Shown: piece by piece, positions 46,277 to 55,422 of the stretch
How the letters are laid out: every line of letters starts with the position of its first letter
Numbering within the stretch: the stretch's first letter is position 1
Assembly (NCBI GenBank): GCA_965219005.1
Contig: CBDCMS010000004.1
Coordinates: 3,472,001-3,536,000 of the forward strand
Direction: 5' to 3'
From: CAUZIZ01 sp965219005
GTDB lineage: Bacteria > Acidobacteriota > UBA6911 > RPQK01 > JAJDTT01
DNA: 64,000 bases
The notes under the pieces: model-generated
What the model saw: the letters and a program-made list of their open reading frames with translations, nothing else
Database searches by the model: none
Told to the model about the DNA's origin: nothing
Made by a program: the position numbers and the translations under genes

Positions 46277-47254
46277 CTAACGCTCTCTCCCCTGCCCCTG
46301 CCCTTGGCTTTGCCTTTCATCCCCGCACCAGTCAACCGGCAGGTGCAAAGACCAAACCTCGCTGCTAAGCGGAGCGGCATGTCCTCCGGCAACCCAGATG
46401 CCGTCCTGAAAGACGAAAGTGGAGTGTTCGTGACGGGGCCCCCAGAGAACATCCGACTTGAGGGAAGCCCAGCTCTCACCGTCCGCCGAGTACCACACAT
46501 CTCCCATATTCCCGTCCCCTTGCGACCATCCACCAAGAACCCAGATCCGATCCCGGTAGACCACCGACGAAAACCAGAGCCGAGGCCTCCACGGCGGATG
46601 TCCTGCGACCTGCGTCCACTGGACTCCATCCTCCGAGCACCAGACATCGTTCAAGGCGAAGTGATTAGGAACGTAGCTCCCTCCTCCAAGGACCCACATC
46701 TTCCCATCCAGCACAACTGCCTGATGGAAGGCGCGGGGAGACCAGCCCGCCTGCGCTGTCACCAACTCCCAGGTTTCACCGTCGGTCGAGCACCAGACGT
46801 CATTTCGAAGGCTGGCATCGTCACCAAGAAAGTAGTTCTCGATCCCCCCTAGAATCCACATCTTGTCCTTGAAGGTGATAGCGCCAGCCGCCAAACGGGG
46901 AGACCAGCCAGCGCATGCTGTCACCTGTTTCCAATCGAGGCCGTCGGTGGACGACCAGACCTCGCTGCTTGCGGAGCAGCCGGGTAGGAGGCCGTTGAAC
47001 CATCCTCCCATTAGCCACATCTGGCCATCGAAGACCAGCGTCATCGGCAGGTCACCATGCTTCCAGGGTGCCGCCTGCTGAACCTGTGACCAGTTGCTTC
47101 CGTCGGGCGAGCTCCAGACATCCCGCGGACACGGCTCGAAGGAGCTGAACCAACCGCCCAGGATCCACATCTGGTCCTTGAAGACTATTTCTCCGGAGGA
47201 ATCTCGCGCCTGCCAACCTGCTCTTTCGGTGACCCGAATCCAGTCCGGAATCAT
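46277..47254 (-). CDS. Kelch-type beta-propeller protein
   Basis: 325 residues made of about six blades, each with a pattern like KDKMWILGG ... NDVWCSTDGETWE (repeats near residues 25, 75, 125, 180, 230 and 280). No signal peptide is seen. Its ATG overlaps the stop of the racemase-like pseudogene by 4 bp (ATGA), implying past translational coupling. Propellers of this kind resemble N-acetylneuraminate epimerases or simple binding scaffolds; the ligand is unknown. The tail is a low-complexity GQGQGRER. Confidence 0.75.
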   Translation of the reverse strand: MIPDWIRVTERAGWQARDSSGEIVFKDQMWILGGWFSSFEPCPRDVWSSPDGSNWSQVQQAAPWKHGDLPMTLVFDGQMWLMGGWFNGLLPGCSASSEVWSSTDGLDWKQVTACAGWSPRLAAGAITFKDKMWILGGIENYFLGDDASLRNDVWCSTDGETWELVTAQAGWSPRAFHQAVVLDGKMWVLGGGSYVPNHFALNDVWCSEDGVQWTQVAGHPPWRPRLWFSSVVYRDRIWVLGGWSQGDGNMGDVWYSADGESWASLKSDVLWGPRHEHSTFVFQDGIWVAGGHAAPLSSEVWSLHLPVDWCGDERQSQGQGQGRER

Positions 47255-48137
47255 GATCTCATTTCAGGGGCGGGGAATTGTCCCCAAGCTTCCCAACCAA
47301 AGCTTGGAATCGACATATCTACGTGGTAAGCGGCCAATTGGTTCACCGGATCGTTGTCACCACCTTCCTGCCAAGCCGTACGCACTCCGAAGTGCTCGCA
47401 TAGTGCGGCTATCTTCTTGGCTTGTGTGATGCCTCCGATGGCACAAACACGGCAGCGGATAAAGTCAATCAGGCGTTCGGAAATCAGGGGCCCCCATTCC
47501 AGCGGATGGGTGAACAGCTCACCCATCGCCATCGGTGTGACGGTTTGTGCGCGGAGCGTTCGGAAGTGGTCAATCTGTAGCCTCCCATCTGGACGCGTAC
47601 GTGGCGAAAACCCTTCTCCATCCACATCTGAGCATTCTCTACGCAAGCATCTCTAGTGGGCCCCTGGGCATGGGCGTACAAAGGCACGGCATCGCGTACC
47701 TTTCCGCCTAGGAGCTGGTAAACCGGCATGTTGGCGCGTTTGCCCTTGATGTCCCACAAAGCCATGTCGAGCGCCGCCTGCGCAAGATTGGTGATGTTGC
47801 CATTGCGCCAGTAGGACCGAGTGTGTGTCGATTGCCAAAGATCTTCGATGCGATCCACATCCTTTCCAATCCAGAACGGCGCCAGGTGTTATTCGAGCGC
47901 CGCCATGACCGACCAGGAGAGGAAGGCATTGTAGGCCGAGCCGAGCCCGTACAATCCCGGTTCGCTGGTGACCACCTTGACGAAAATCCATGAACGGTTG
48001 GGTGTGGGGCTGGTGGCAATGACCCTGACGTCCCGGATCTCCAATGGAGGGAGGCCTCGAGTGGCCTCCGCGTAGAGCTGCTGGGCCCACCAGGGAGTCA
48101 GCAACAAACGACTGAGAAAGTCACGGCGATAAAGCAT
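47251..48137 (-). pseudogene. Mandelate racemase / RspA-like enolase superfamily, decayed
   Basis: Reading from ATG 48137: an exported-looking start (MLYRRDFLSRLLLT) leads to VTSEPGLYGLGSAY, then an in-frame TAA at 47889. The same frame continues (DVDRIEDLWQSTHTRSYW, LDMALWDIKGKRANMPVYQ) to VQMGGYR near 47590. A shift then joins the C-terminal part (FRTLRAQTVTPMAMGELF, RTAWQEGGDNDPV). The central barrel with the KxK and metal-ligand strands, roughly 150 residues, is missing. The family's catalytic His (AWHGPGD) has become Gln. The gene is clearly dead. Confidence 0.8.
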
Positions 48138-48382
48138 GGTAGATCATCTCCACGATCCGCTCGGTCTCCCCTTCGCAGGGCAGGCCGATCGATGGTCACT
48201 ACTCAAATACCGGTGGAATTCTACGCTCCTCAAGCCTATCGATGGCTGACGAGGAGATCAAGATGACAATCGGCGCCCGAAGCGGTGTACAATAACGTCA
48301 CTTCCGTGCTCGAATCGGTTCGGGTCGAGACTCTACCCGACCACGACAGGACTGGAGGTCACAGAACACCTCTGGAGATCCC

Positions 48383-51300
48383 ATGGATGAAACCCTGATC
48401 CCACCCCGCTTTCGAAACTGGCAATTCAGTCGCGGCTACCTGCCCACCGTGGTCTCGCTGCTGCTAGTGCTCGCTTCCCTGCCCGGCCAACCTGAAGCTG
48501 GCCCACGATCGGATCACTTTGCGGGGTTGGACAGTGAATACCTGAATCAGACTCGTCCGCTGATACGGAAATTCTGTGTGAACTGCCATTCGACCGAGAA
48601 GAAGACAGGCGAGCTGGACCTCGAGCATTTCGCTAGCCTGGCTGAGGTGCGTCAGGATACCCCGAAGTGGCTGAAGGTCGCCGAGATGCTCGACAACGGC
48701 GAGATGCCCCCCAAGTATTCAGCTCAATTGACACCCAACCAGCGCAAGCAACTGCGTAGCTGGGTTGAGCGCTATCTCGATGCCGAAGCACTGGCCAATG
48801 CTGGAGATCCGGGTCTGGTCGTCTTGCGCCGGCTCAACAATGCCGAATACACGCACACGGTTCGTGATTTGACGGGGGTCGCTTTGGATCCGGTGCGCGA
48901 GTTCCCGACCGATAGTGCTGCCGGCGAAGGGTTTACCAATACTGGCAACTCCCTGGCGATGTCGCCGGGACTCCTGAAGAAGTATCTCGACGCCGCCAAG
49001 GGAGTCGCTCAGCATGCGGTGCTGCTGCCGGATGGATTTCGTTTCTCAGCACACGCGACACGACGCGATTGGACAGACGAGATCCTGGACCAGATTCGCG
49101 AGTTCTATTCGGAGTTTGTGCATACCGCAGACTTTGGAGTCGGGTCAGCGGTTGGAAACGTCAACGTCCACGCCGACACCCGGATCGGACTCGCCGGATT
49201 GCTGCCTTTGGAGAAGTACTTTGAGGCGACTCTCGCCGAACGGAAAGCGCTCACGAAGGGCAAGAAGAGTATTTCGGATGTGGCGCGCGATCGGCAACTC
49301 AGTTCCAAGTATCTCGCCACGCTCTGGTCGAAGCTCACAGGAACCAACCGATCGCTCCTGCTGGATGATCTGCGTACCCGCTGGCGCCGCGCTCGCCCCG
49401 GCGACGCCCCTGCGCTTGCCGCTCACGTGGCTGCCTGGCAGGAGGGACTGTGGAGCTTCGGACCTGTCGGGCTGATCGGCCGAAAGGGAGGCCCATCCCG
49501 GTGGATGGAGCCAGTCAACCCACTGCGAATAGAGCAGACCCTTTCTTTCGTGCTTCCAGAATCAGAAGCGGGCAAGCCAGAAAAGGAGGTCATCCTCTCG
49601 CTGGTCTCAAGTGATGCCGGCGACGGCAACGATCAAGACTTCGTCGTCTGGAAACAGCCCCGCTTCGTGGCTGAAGGGCAGCCGGACATCTTTCTGCGCG
49701 ATATCCGGAGCCTGGCTCGCAGCTCCGCTCCGGCTCGGCCCTCCAAAGCATCGATCGCGGGAAAAGAGTGGGGCCTGGCGCCGGAGATTTTCGGGAAACA
49801 TCCAAACGGTAGTCCCATAGACCAAGCCTCCCTTTGTGTACGCGCTCCCTCCGTAGTCTCGATTCGTTTGCCTGGCCATCTGTTGGCCGGTCGAACGCTG
49901 GTCGCGACCGCTCTTCTGGAAGAGAGGACGGGCCGGGAGGGGAGCGTCCAGGTCCAACTGGTCGGTGGAACTCCCGAACCCAGATCCGGGCTACTTCCGA
50001 GTGAGCTGGTGGTGACTTTCTCTCGGGTAACCCAGGTCTTTTCAGATGACCGGCTCGTCTCTTTCAAGCGACCGATCCTGATTGGCGAAAACAGTAGCAA
50101 GCGTGCAGTCATCGAGTCGGCGTTGGATGAGCACCGCCAGCTGTTTCCGGCCGCGCTCTGCTTCAACCAGATTGTGCCTGTCGACGAGGTGCTCACGCTG
50201 GCGACGTTCTATCGAGAGGATGATCATCTGGCAAGACTGATGCTCAACGAGACCCAGAAAGCGCGACTCGACCGACTCTGGGAGGAGCTGTACTACGTCA
50301 GTCATAGTGCTTTTCTGTACGCTACTGCTGTGGATCTGCTGCTGGAAGTGATGGCGGGCAATGGCCTCGACGATAAGACGCAATACAACGCTTTGGTTCC
50401 ACTTCGGGAACCCTCTGAGCGAAGGGCGGCAGAGTTCAAGAAGGAGCTGATCGAAGACGAGTCAGGACAGGTCGACGCCCTGATCGACTTCGCTACTCGG
50501 GCCTATCGCCGTGTCCCGACCGAGACCGAGGTAGAGGATCTGCGAGGTCTCTATCGCCAACTTCGGGAACAGGAAATGGAGCACGAAGAGGCCTTTCGCC
50601 TCACCCTCGCCAGGGTCTTAGTAGCACCAGGATTCCTGTATCGGCTCGAAAACGCCCCGATCGCAACCGAAGTCGCCCCGGTCTCTGATTGGGAGCTGGC
50701 GAGCCGACTGAGCTATTTCCTCTGGTCCTCACAACCGGATGAAGAACTACGGAAGCTGGCCGCACAGGGCAGGCTGCGCCAACCCGAGACCATTGGGAGA
50801 CAGGCAGCACGGATGTCGCGCGACCCTCGCGTCCGTCGGCTAGCCATCGAGTTCGCCTGTCACTACCTACACATACACGACTTCGCTTCGATCGAGGAGA
50901 AAAGTAAGAAATACTATCCAGAGTTCGCGGATCTCCGCGGCGACATGTACGAAGAATCGATTCTGTTCTTCACGGATTTATTTCAAAACGACGCTTCCTT
51001 GTTGAGCCTCCTTGACGCCGACCACACCTTCGTCAACGAACGGCTAGCAGAGTTCTACGGCATCGAGGGAATCCAGGGTGAGGGCTGGCATCGCATCCGA
51101 GGAATGCGTCAGAAACACGGACGGGGCGGCATCCTGGGTCTGGCGACGACGCTTGCCAAGCAGTCGGGAGCCTCGCGCACGAGTCCGATCCTGCGGGGCA
51201 ACTGGATCAGTGAGGTGCTGCTCGGTGAAAAGCTTCCTCGCCCACCCCAGGATGTCCCCCAACTCCCCCCGGATGAAACTGCGACGGACGGTCTGACAGT

Positions 51301-51730
51301 ACGCCAGCTGGTAGCCAAACATACCAGTGAACCCCAGTGCGCCTCCTGTCATCAGAGAATCGACCCCTTCGGCTTCGCGCTCGAGGGCTTCGACGCCATT
51401 GGTCGGCGTCGCGCCAAGGATCTTGCGGGCCGGTCCATTGACACCAAGACGAAACTTCCCGACGGAACCCGGATCGAGGGTCTGAGGGGTCTGCGCGACT
51501 ACCTGTCAAAGACGCGCCGTGATGCCGTCCTGGGTCAGTTCTACCGCAAACTTCTGGGCTACGCCCTGGGTCGGGAGGTCCAGCTCTCCGACCAACCCTT
51601 GCTTGCTGAAATGCAGCAGCGGCTTGCGAAGAACGACTACCGCTTCTCCCTGGCCGTCGAGATGATTGTCCAAAGCCGTCAATTCCTGCACATTAGAGGG
51701 AGACCGGCACAGCTTGCTGGACGGCAATAA
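48383..51730 (+). CDS. Exported DUF1587/1592/1588/1585 multidomain cytochrome-like protein
   Basis: 1115 residues; GGAG lies 5 nt before ATG 48383. A hydrophobic leader (about 20-37) indicates export. Order: a cytochrome-type N-terminal part with KFCVNCHSTEKK (haem CxxCH at about 65-69), DUF1587 (LRRLNNAEYTHTVRDLTGV), DUF1595, DUF1592 (FLYRLENAP ... ASRLSYFLWSSQPDEEL), DUF1588 (RGGILG, then CASCHQRIDPFGFALE with a second CxxCH near 986), and DUF1585 at the end. Such proteins are usually followed directly by a DUF1552 protein; here a 7.75-kb transposon separates them. The electron-transfer role is inferred from the haem motifs. Confidence 0.88.
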   Translation: MDETLIPPRFRNWQFSRGYLPTVVSLLLVLASLPGQPEAGPRSDHFAGLDSEYLNQTRPLIRKFCVNCHSTEKKTGELDLEHFASLAEVRQDTPKWLKVAEMLDNGEMPPKYSAQLTPNQRKQLRSWVERYLDAEALANAGDPGLVVLRRLNNAEYTHTVRDLTGVALDPVREFPTDSAAGEGFTNTGNSLAMSPGLLKKYLDAAKGVAQHAVLLPDGFRFSAHATRRDWTDEILDQIREFYSEFVHTADFGVGSAVGNVNVHADTRIGLAGLLPLEKYFEATLAERKALTKGKKSISDVARDRQLSSKYLATLWSKLTGTNRSLLLDDLRTRWRRARPGDAPALAAHVAAWQEGLWSFGPVGLIGRKGGPSRWMEPVNPLRIEQTLSFVLPESEAGKPEKEVILSLVSSDAGDGNDQDFVVWKQPRFVAEGQPDIFLRDIRSLARSSAPARPSKASIAGKEWGLAPEIFGKHPNGSPIDQASLCVRAPSVVSIRLPGHLLAGRTLVATALLEERTGREGSVQVQLVGGTPEPRSGLLPSELVVTFSRVTQVFSDDRLVSFKRPILIGENSSKRAVIESALDEHRQLFPAALCFNQIVPVDEVLTLATFYREDDHLARLMLNETQKARLDRLWEELYYVSHSAFLYATAVDLLLEVMAGNGLDDKTQYNALVPLREPSERRAAEFKKELIEDESGQVDALIDFATRAYRRVPTETEVEDLRGLYRQLREQEMEHEEAFRLTLARVLVAPGFLYRLENAPIATEVAPVSDWELASRLSYFLWSSQPDEELRKLAAQGRLRQPETIGRQAARMSRDPRVRRLAIEFACHYLHIHDFASIEEKSKKYYPEFADLRGDMYEESILFFTDLFQNDASLLSLLDADHTFVNERLAEFYGIEGIQGEGWHRIRGMRQKHGRGGILGLATTLAKQSGASRTSPILRGNWISEVLLGEKLPRPPQDVPQLPPDETATDGLTVRQLVAKHTSEPQCASCHQRIDPFGFALEGFDAIGRRRAKDLAGRSIDTKTKLPDGTRIEGLRGLRDYLSKTRRDAVLGQFYRKLLGYALGREVQLSDQPLLAEMQQRLAKNDYRFSLAVEMIVQSRQFLHIRGRPAQLAGRQ

Positions 51731-51747
51731 GCCGATTGCTGTCCTGG

Positions 51748-51755
51748 CTTTTTTG
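51748..51755. repeat. Left 8-bp target-site duplication of the transposon
   Basis: CTTTTTTG; the identical word at 59510-59517 directly follows the right end of the element. Eight base pairs is the duplication length known for IS1595-type elements. Confidence 0.9.
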
Positions 51756-51781
51756 GGGAATTATATACGGTTTTAGCCAAA
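51756..51781. repeat. Left terminal inverted repeat of the transposon
   Basis: 26 bp beginning GGGAATTATATACGG; an exact inverted match to 59484-59509. The transposase start is 48 bp further in. Confidence 0.93.
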
Positions 51782-51829
51782 AACGTCATACCTATGGGCT
51801 AAAATACTCAATAAATAAGGAGATTGAGT

Positions 51830-52771
51830 ATGGCTCATAAGGCACCTGGAAAAAGCCACCGCAAGGGGTTGTCATTGAAGAGTTTGTTCAAGATGTTCCC
51901 CAATGATGAAACAGCCGAAAGATGGTTCACCGAACAACGCTGGCCTCATGGTGTATGTTGTCCTAAGTGCGGATCGTTGAAGGTATCCGTGGTGAAGTCT
52001 AGGAAGCCTCAACCTTACCGATGCAAAGATTGCCGCAAGCACTTCTCAGTGAAGACAGGAACCTTAATGCACAGTTCCAATCTCGGACTCCAGACTTGGG
52101 CCATCGCCTATTATCTGTTGGCGACCGGCATCAAGGGAACCTCCAGCATGAAGCTCCACCGCGATCTTGAAATCACTCAGAAGTCGGCTTGGTTTTTGGC
52201 GCATCGGATCAGGGAGACGTGGAACGATCACCAGCACCCATTCACAGGGACGGTGGAGATTGACGAAACCTTCATTGGCGGCAAAGAGCGAAACAAGCAC
52301 TCATCCAAGAAGCTCAACGCTGGCCGTGGAGCCGTGGGTAAAACCGCCGTAGCCGGTGCCAAGAACCGAGAAACGAATCGGGTTTCAGCAGAGGTTGTGG
52401 GGAGTACGGATCAAGAGAACCTGCAAGGATTCGTCTATGGAAACGTGGCCGAAGGTTCAACCGTCTATACCGACGATCACAGCGGCTATAACGGCCTTCA
52501 GGTAGACTTTGAGCATAAGACAGTCAAACACAGTATCGGTGAATACGTAAGCGATCAGGCCCACACTAACGGGATAGAGTCTTTTTGGGCTCTGCTCAAG
52601 CGCGGGTATTACGGCACTTTCCACAGGATGAGCCCCAAGCACTTGCAGAAATACGTAGATGAATTCGCTGGCCGTCATAACGTCCGTAGCCTGGACACGA
52701 TCGACCAGATGGCGGCGATGGTGCGCGGGATGAACGGGAAGCGGTTGCGGTATCAGGATCTGGTGGGGTAG
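51830..52771 (+). CDS. IS1595-family transposase
   Basis: 313 residues from ATG 51830, 7 nt after AAGGAG; the TTG two codons earlier is unlikely. N-terminal zinc ribbon (CCPKCGSLKV ... CKDCRKHF), then the ISXO2-like nuclease domain. Acidic residues are in VEIDETFIGG and VYTDDHSGYNG; the last motif is HTNGIESFWALLKRGYYG. It belongs to a different subgroup from the transposase at 15185 (unlike sequence, unlike terminal repeats). It is presumably responsible for moving the whole 7.75-kb unit. Confidence 0.93.
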   Translation: MAHKAPGKSHRKGLSLKSLFKMFPNDETAERWFTEQRWPHGVCCPKCGSLKVSVVKSRKPQPYRCKDCRKHFSVKTGTLMHSSNLGLQTWAIAYYLLATGIKGTSSMKLHRDLEITQKSAWFLAHRIRETWNDHQHPFTGTVEIDETFIGGKERNKHSSKKLNAGRGAVGKTAVAGAKNRETNRVSAEVVGSTDQENLQGFVYGNVAEGSTVYTDDHSGYNGLQVDFEHKTVKHSIGEYVSDQAHTNGIESFWALLKRGYYGTFHRMSPKHLQKYVDEFAGRHNVRSLDTIDQMAAMVRGMNGKRLRYQDLVG

Positions 52772-52827
52772 AAAATTCTAAATGAGCACGGCGGTAGGCG
52801 TCGTTGTGGAATATACTAGGAGGAATT

Positions 52828-52902
52828 ATGGAGAATGCTTATACCGAAAATCGGTTTTGCCTAAAGATGTCCCATCAAACACTTGGAACAAGTCAAATGT
52901 GA
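52828..52902 (+). CDS. Possible 24-residue peptide with strong ribosome binding site
   Basis: AGGAGG lies 6 nt before ATG 52828, the best Shine-Dalgarno sequence in this part. The frame reads MENAYTENRFCLKMSH and on to TGA 52900-52902. It ends 28 bp before the convergent TGT-like gene. There is no homology I can recognise; it may be a real small protein or a relic of a truncated gene. Confidence 0.3.
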   Translation: MENAYTENRFCLKMSHQTLGTSQM

Positions 52903-52930
52903 CGAGGTTTGGTATTTGGGGACCATACTT

Positions 52931-54193
52931 CTAGTCGGAATGGAAAGCTTTGGCCCACTCATCGAGATAGCTTAATCCGGGCATTTTTGCCCTAGTGATA
53001 TAGGCGTCTGGATTCGGAAGTGTTGAAATCGACGAGTGGTAACTATTGAATGTTCTTCTAAGTTCTTGGGCCTCGTTATCGGGGGAACTGGAGGACAGAT
53101 TATCGGCCTCTTGACGTCGAACCGTTAGAAAATGACGGCGGAGCAGCTCAGGATTGTCAATATACAGGATTATGTTGTCTGGATCTCCATTAAGTATATC
53201 GGAGCAAACAGAACAGTTGCACATCAATTCCGGGTGTTTATGGATAATGAGATCGGTCTGGGATAGGGAACGAAACCCTCGAAAGGCGGGTATGTAGTAG
53301 CGTTCGGGGGCTCCCCCGGAGCCTGGGATAACCTCGAAAGACTTATGTTGTGTATACAGTATCCCATGGGACACGCCGCTTAAGCCATCAAGTCTAGACA
53401 ACATCATCAGATAACCACCGTACAGCGCCTCTACACGGGTTTCTGTTTCATCAAAAGCTTTAACGAATTGGCGTATTTGCCCTATTTCTTCGGCAGTAAC
53501 TCCGATCTCGACATAATTGTCGACCCAAATAAAGACTTGGTCAAAGATACCGTAATCGGCCACAATTCTCTGGATGTTATCGGTCGTGAGTGCGTCAATT
53601 GTGCTGAATATTACGGGTGCAACGGGAACAGTATCAGCAGCGATTGCAACTGTTTTCAAAGCGCAGTCTAGGGACAACTGATACCATTCCTCTCCCGGAT
53701 CTTCAAACCGAAAATATGGAGGAATAACAACGCGTGGCGGGGTTACATGTGTTCCTGCGTATCGTTTAAGGTATTTACTAGTTCCACTAGTACTCGACGC
53801 GTTTCCAACTTTTTCTAATTGGAATCGGAGAACATTCTGACACAACTCACCGCCGTCCGGAAGATCGCCCGGGGCTAAAACGCCGGTATGACTCAGAGCG
53901 CCAAGAATCCCAGCCAAATCGGGATGATAATCATCACACAACTTTTTCACCGATACACGAAGTTCACGATTATCATTTAAGTGGGCATTCTTCTGGTGTT
54001 GAAAAATGAAAGTCATAGGATCTATGGCATGTGGCGTATCTACAAAGGAAGTAACAAAAACTGAAGTAGCAGCTGCTTGGTAGGACAGGATGTGGCTGGG
54101 AATAACTAATCCATCCAGTTTTTCCTTCTCCTGGTGGATCACTCGCACGTCTCGGTGCATGGCAAAACGGAGATGGATCTCCATTTTATTCAA
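52931..54193 (-). CDS. tRNA-guanine transglycosylase-like (DpdA-like) barrel protein
   Basis: 420 residues from TTG 54193, which overlaps the previous stop; ATG 54184 is the alternative. The C-terminal part holds a zinc site like that of tRNA-guanine transglycosylases: C325, C327, C330 (CNCSVC) and H354 (LLRRHF), spaced close to the Cys-x-Cys-x2-Cys and distal His of bacterial TGT. Before it lie YGGYLMMLSRLDGLSGVSHGI and ERYYIPAF, recalling TGT-like DNA-modifying DpdA proteins. The canonical SGGFQ motif is not found. It is last in a four-gene operon after a nuclease-like gene. Base exchange on DNA or RNA is my inference from the fold. Confidence 0.55.
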   Translation of the reverse strand: MNKMEIHLRFAMHRDVRVIHQEKEKLDGLVIPSHILSYQAAATSVFVTSFVDTPHAIDPMTFIFQHQKNAHLNDNRELRVSVKKLCDDYHPDLAGILGALSHTGVLAPGDLPDGGELCQNVLRFQLEKVGNASSTSGTSKYLKRYAGTHVTPPRVVIPPYFRFEDPGEEWYQLSLDCALKTVAIAADTVPVAPVIFSTIDALTTDNIQRIVADYGIFDQVFIWVDNYVEIGVTAEEIGQIRQFVKAFDETETRVEALYGGYLMMLSRLDGLSGVSHGILYTQHKSFEVIPGSGGAPERYYIPAFRGFRSLSQTDLIIHKHPELMCNCSVCSDILNGDPDNIILYIDNPELLRRHFLTVRRQEADNLSSSSPDNEAQELRRTFNSYHSSISTLPNPDAYITRAKMPGLSYLDEWAKAFHSD

Positions 54194-54606
54194 CTGTCTT
54201 TCCCATTGCAGATCTGTTTCTTAATCCGTTCAATCGCAAGGCGGTTCACATAGGGACTGGGCGCGGCCTCCTTGAGGATTGTAACATCGCCCCATCTTGT
54301 ACCGACTGAGATAAGACCGATACAATTCTCATCCAAAAGAAGATGAGGAACACGATGGACGTGTCTGGAGTGAATGGCAATGTATGAACGCTCTGCTGCC
54401 GCCAGATTAATTATGGCCTGGTGGAGTGCTCGCCCCCAGGCAGTTGTCTTTGCTTCAATCGCCCACAGCTCATCTGCACCGGAGAGCAATACCACATCTA
54501 TTCGTCTTTCGTAGTGACGAAACTCTCGACGGGCAGCATAATCCTGATTTCGAAAATAGGACATCAGAACATCCACCAGACGTTTTTCGGATATCCGCTT
54601 ACTCAT
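54190..54606 (-). CDS. Small PD-(D/E)XK nuclease-like protein
   Basis: 138 residues. The restriction-endonuclease core is visible: E28 (REF), D37 in RRIDVVL, then E51-x-K53 in WAIEAKTTAW, with Gln at 63 on the following helix (ALHQAIINLAAAERSYIAIH). This order fits a compact Mg-dependent nuclease. Its stop overlaps the start region of the TGT-like gene by 4 bp and it follows the membrane protein gene by 9 bp, so all are co-transcribed. The target is unknown; in this setting it may cut nucleic acid according to a modification. Confidence 0.6.
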   Translation of the reverse strand: MSKRISEKRLVDVLMSYFRNQDYAARREFRHYERRIDVVLLSGADELWAIEAKTTAWGRALHQAIINLAAAERSYIAIHSRHVHRVPHLLLDENCIGLISVGTRWGDVTILKEAAPSPYVNRLAIERIKKQICNGKDS

Positions 54607-54615
54607 AACACCACT

Positions 54616-55407
54616 TCAACTTCTCTGGCTCAGCTCGGCAAACCAATCCTCAGAGGTAAGGTCGGCTTGCTCTACAAGCCAATTCTTGCCGTCGCAAAAG
54701 ATCAATAGCGCACACGCTCCAGCAATGACTCCTCCAGCAAAGAGCACAAAGGCCACCCAACCAAGGCAGAATGCCCATAGCGTATCGGAGAAGGGAGAGG
54801 GTATGAATAACATTAGAGACACCACTGCAGCCGTCCACAGGCGAGGTACCCAGCGCTTGCCCCGGTAAAACTTATTCTCCCTCTTCTTTGCCTGTACTGA
54901 CTTCTCTGCGAGGAAGCGGAGTTCCCGCTGAGTGTGGGCTTCGAAACCGACGCGAAAAGCAAGGCCTGTTCCATCTCCTGTTGTCCTGGGCTCCGAATCG
55001 ACAAGCTCAATGTGCCGGTTCACTTCTTTAACGACAATTCCCGAAAGGGACTCATTCAACCACGATCTAACTACTTCACGGTCGAATTCACTTTCATCGA
55101 GATCTCGAATTCTTTGACAAAGGCTATCAAACGCTGACGGCTGAGTGAGAGGGTTCCCTGCTTGACTTAGAGCTGCCGGCAAGTACTCGTCTATGATTGC
55201 AATGATTCTCGTGGCTTCCTCACGAACAGTCTTCTGAAACATTCCAACAAGAGCCTCAACTATTTTTAGCCTTGCTGCCAAGACGCGGTCAGTGTCTTGG
55301 CTCTCGAACCAGCGAATGAAGGGAATTAGTAGTCCGAAGGCTATGACTACCACACCGAGCAAGCCCCATTGCTGATAGAAGCTGTTGTTCAGAGCAACTG
55401 TCAACAT
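54616..55407 (-). CDS. Membrane protein of unknown function in the cargo operon
   Basis: 263 residues. An N-terminal hydrophobic segment (about 14-31, WGLLGVVVIAFGLLIPF) precedes a charged region of about 150 residues, probably cytosolic and helical (LAARLKIVEALVGMFQKTV). Two closely spaced hydrophobic stretches follow (about 196-245, ending AGGVIAGACALLIF). I do not recognise a family. Anti-viral operons often include such a membrane effector, but nothing here proves that. It starts 15 bp after the Panacea-like gene. Confidence 0.6.
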   Translation of the reverse strand: MLTVALNNSFYQQWGLLGVVVIAFGLLIPFIRWFESQDTDRVLAARLKIVEALVGMFQKTVREEATRIIAIIDEYLPAALSQAGNPLTQPSAFDSLCQRIRDLDESEFDREVVRSWLNESLSGIVVKEVNRHIELVDSEPRTTGDGTGLAFRVGFEAHTQRELRFLAEKSVQAKKRENKFYRGKRWVPRLWTAAVVSLMLFIPSPFSDTLWAFCLGWVAFVLFAGGVIAGACALLIFCDGKNWLVEQADLTSEDWFAELSQRS

Positions 55408-55422
55408 GAGGATGAGCTGTGA

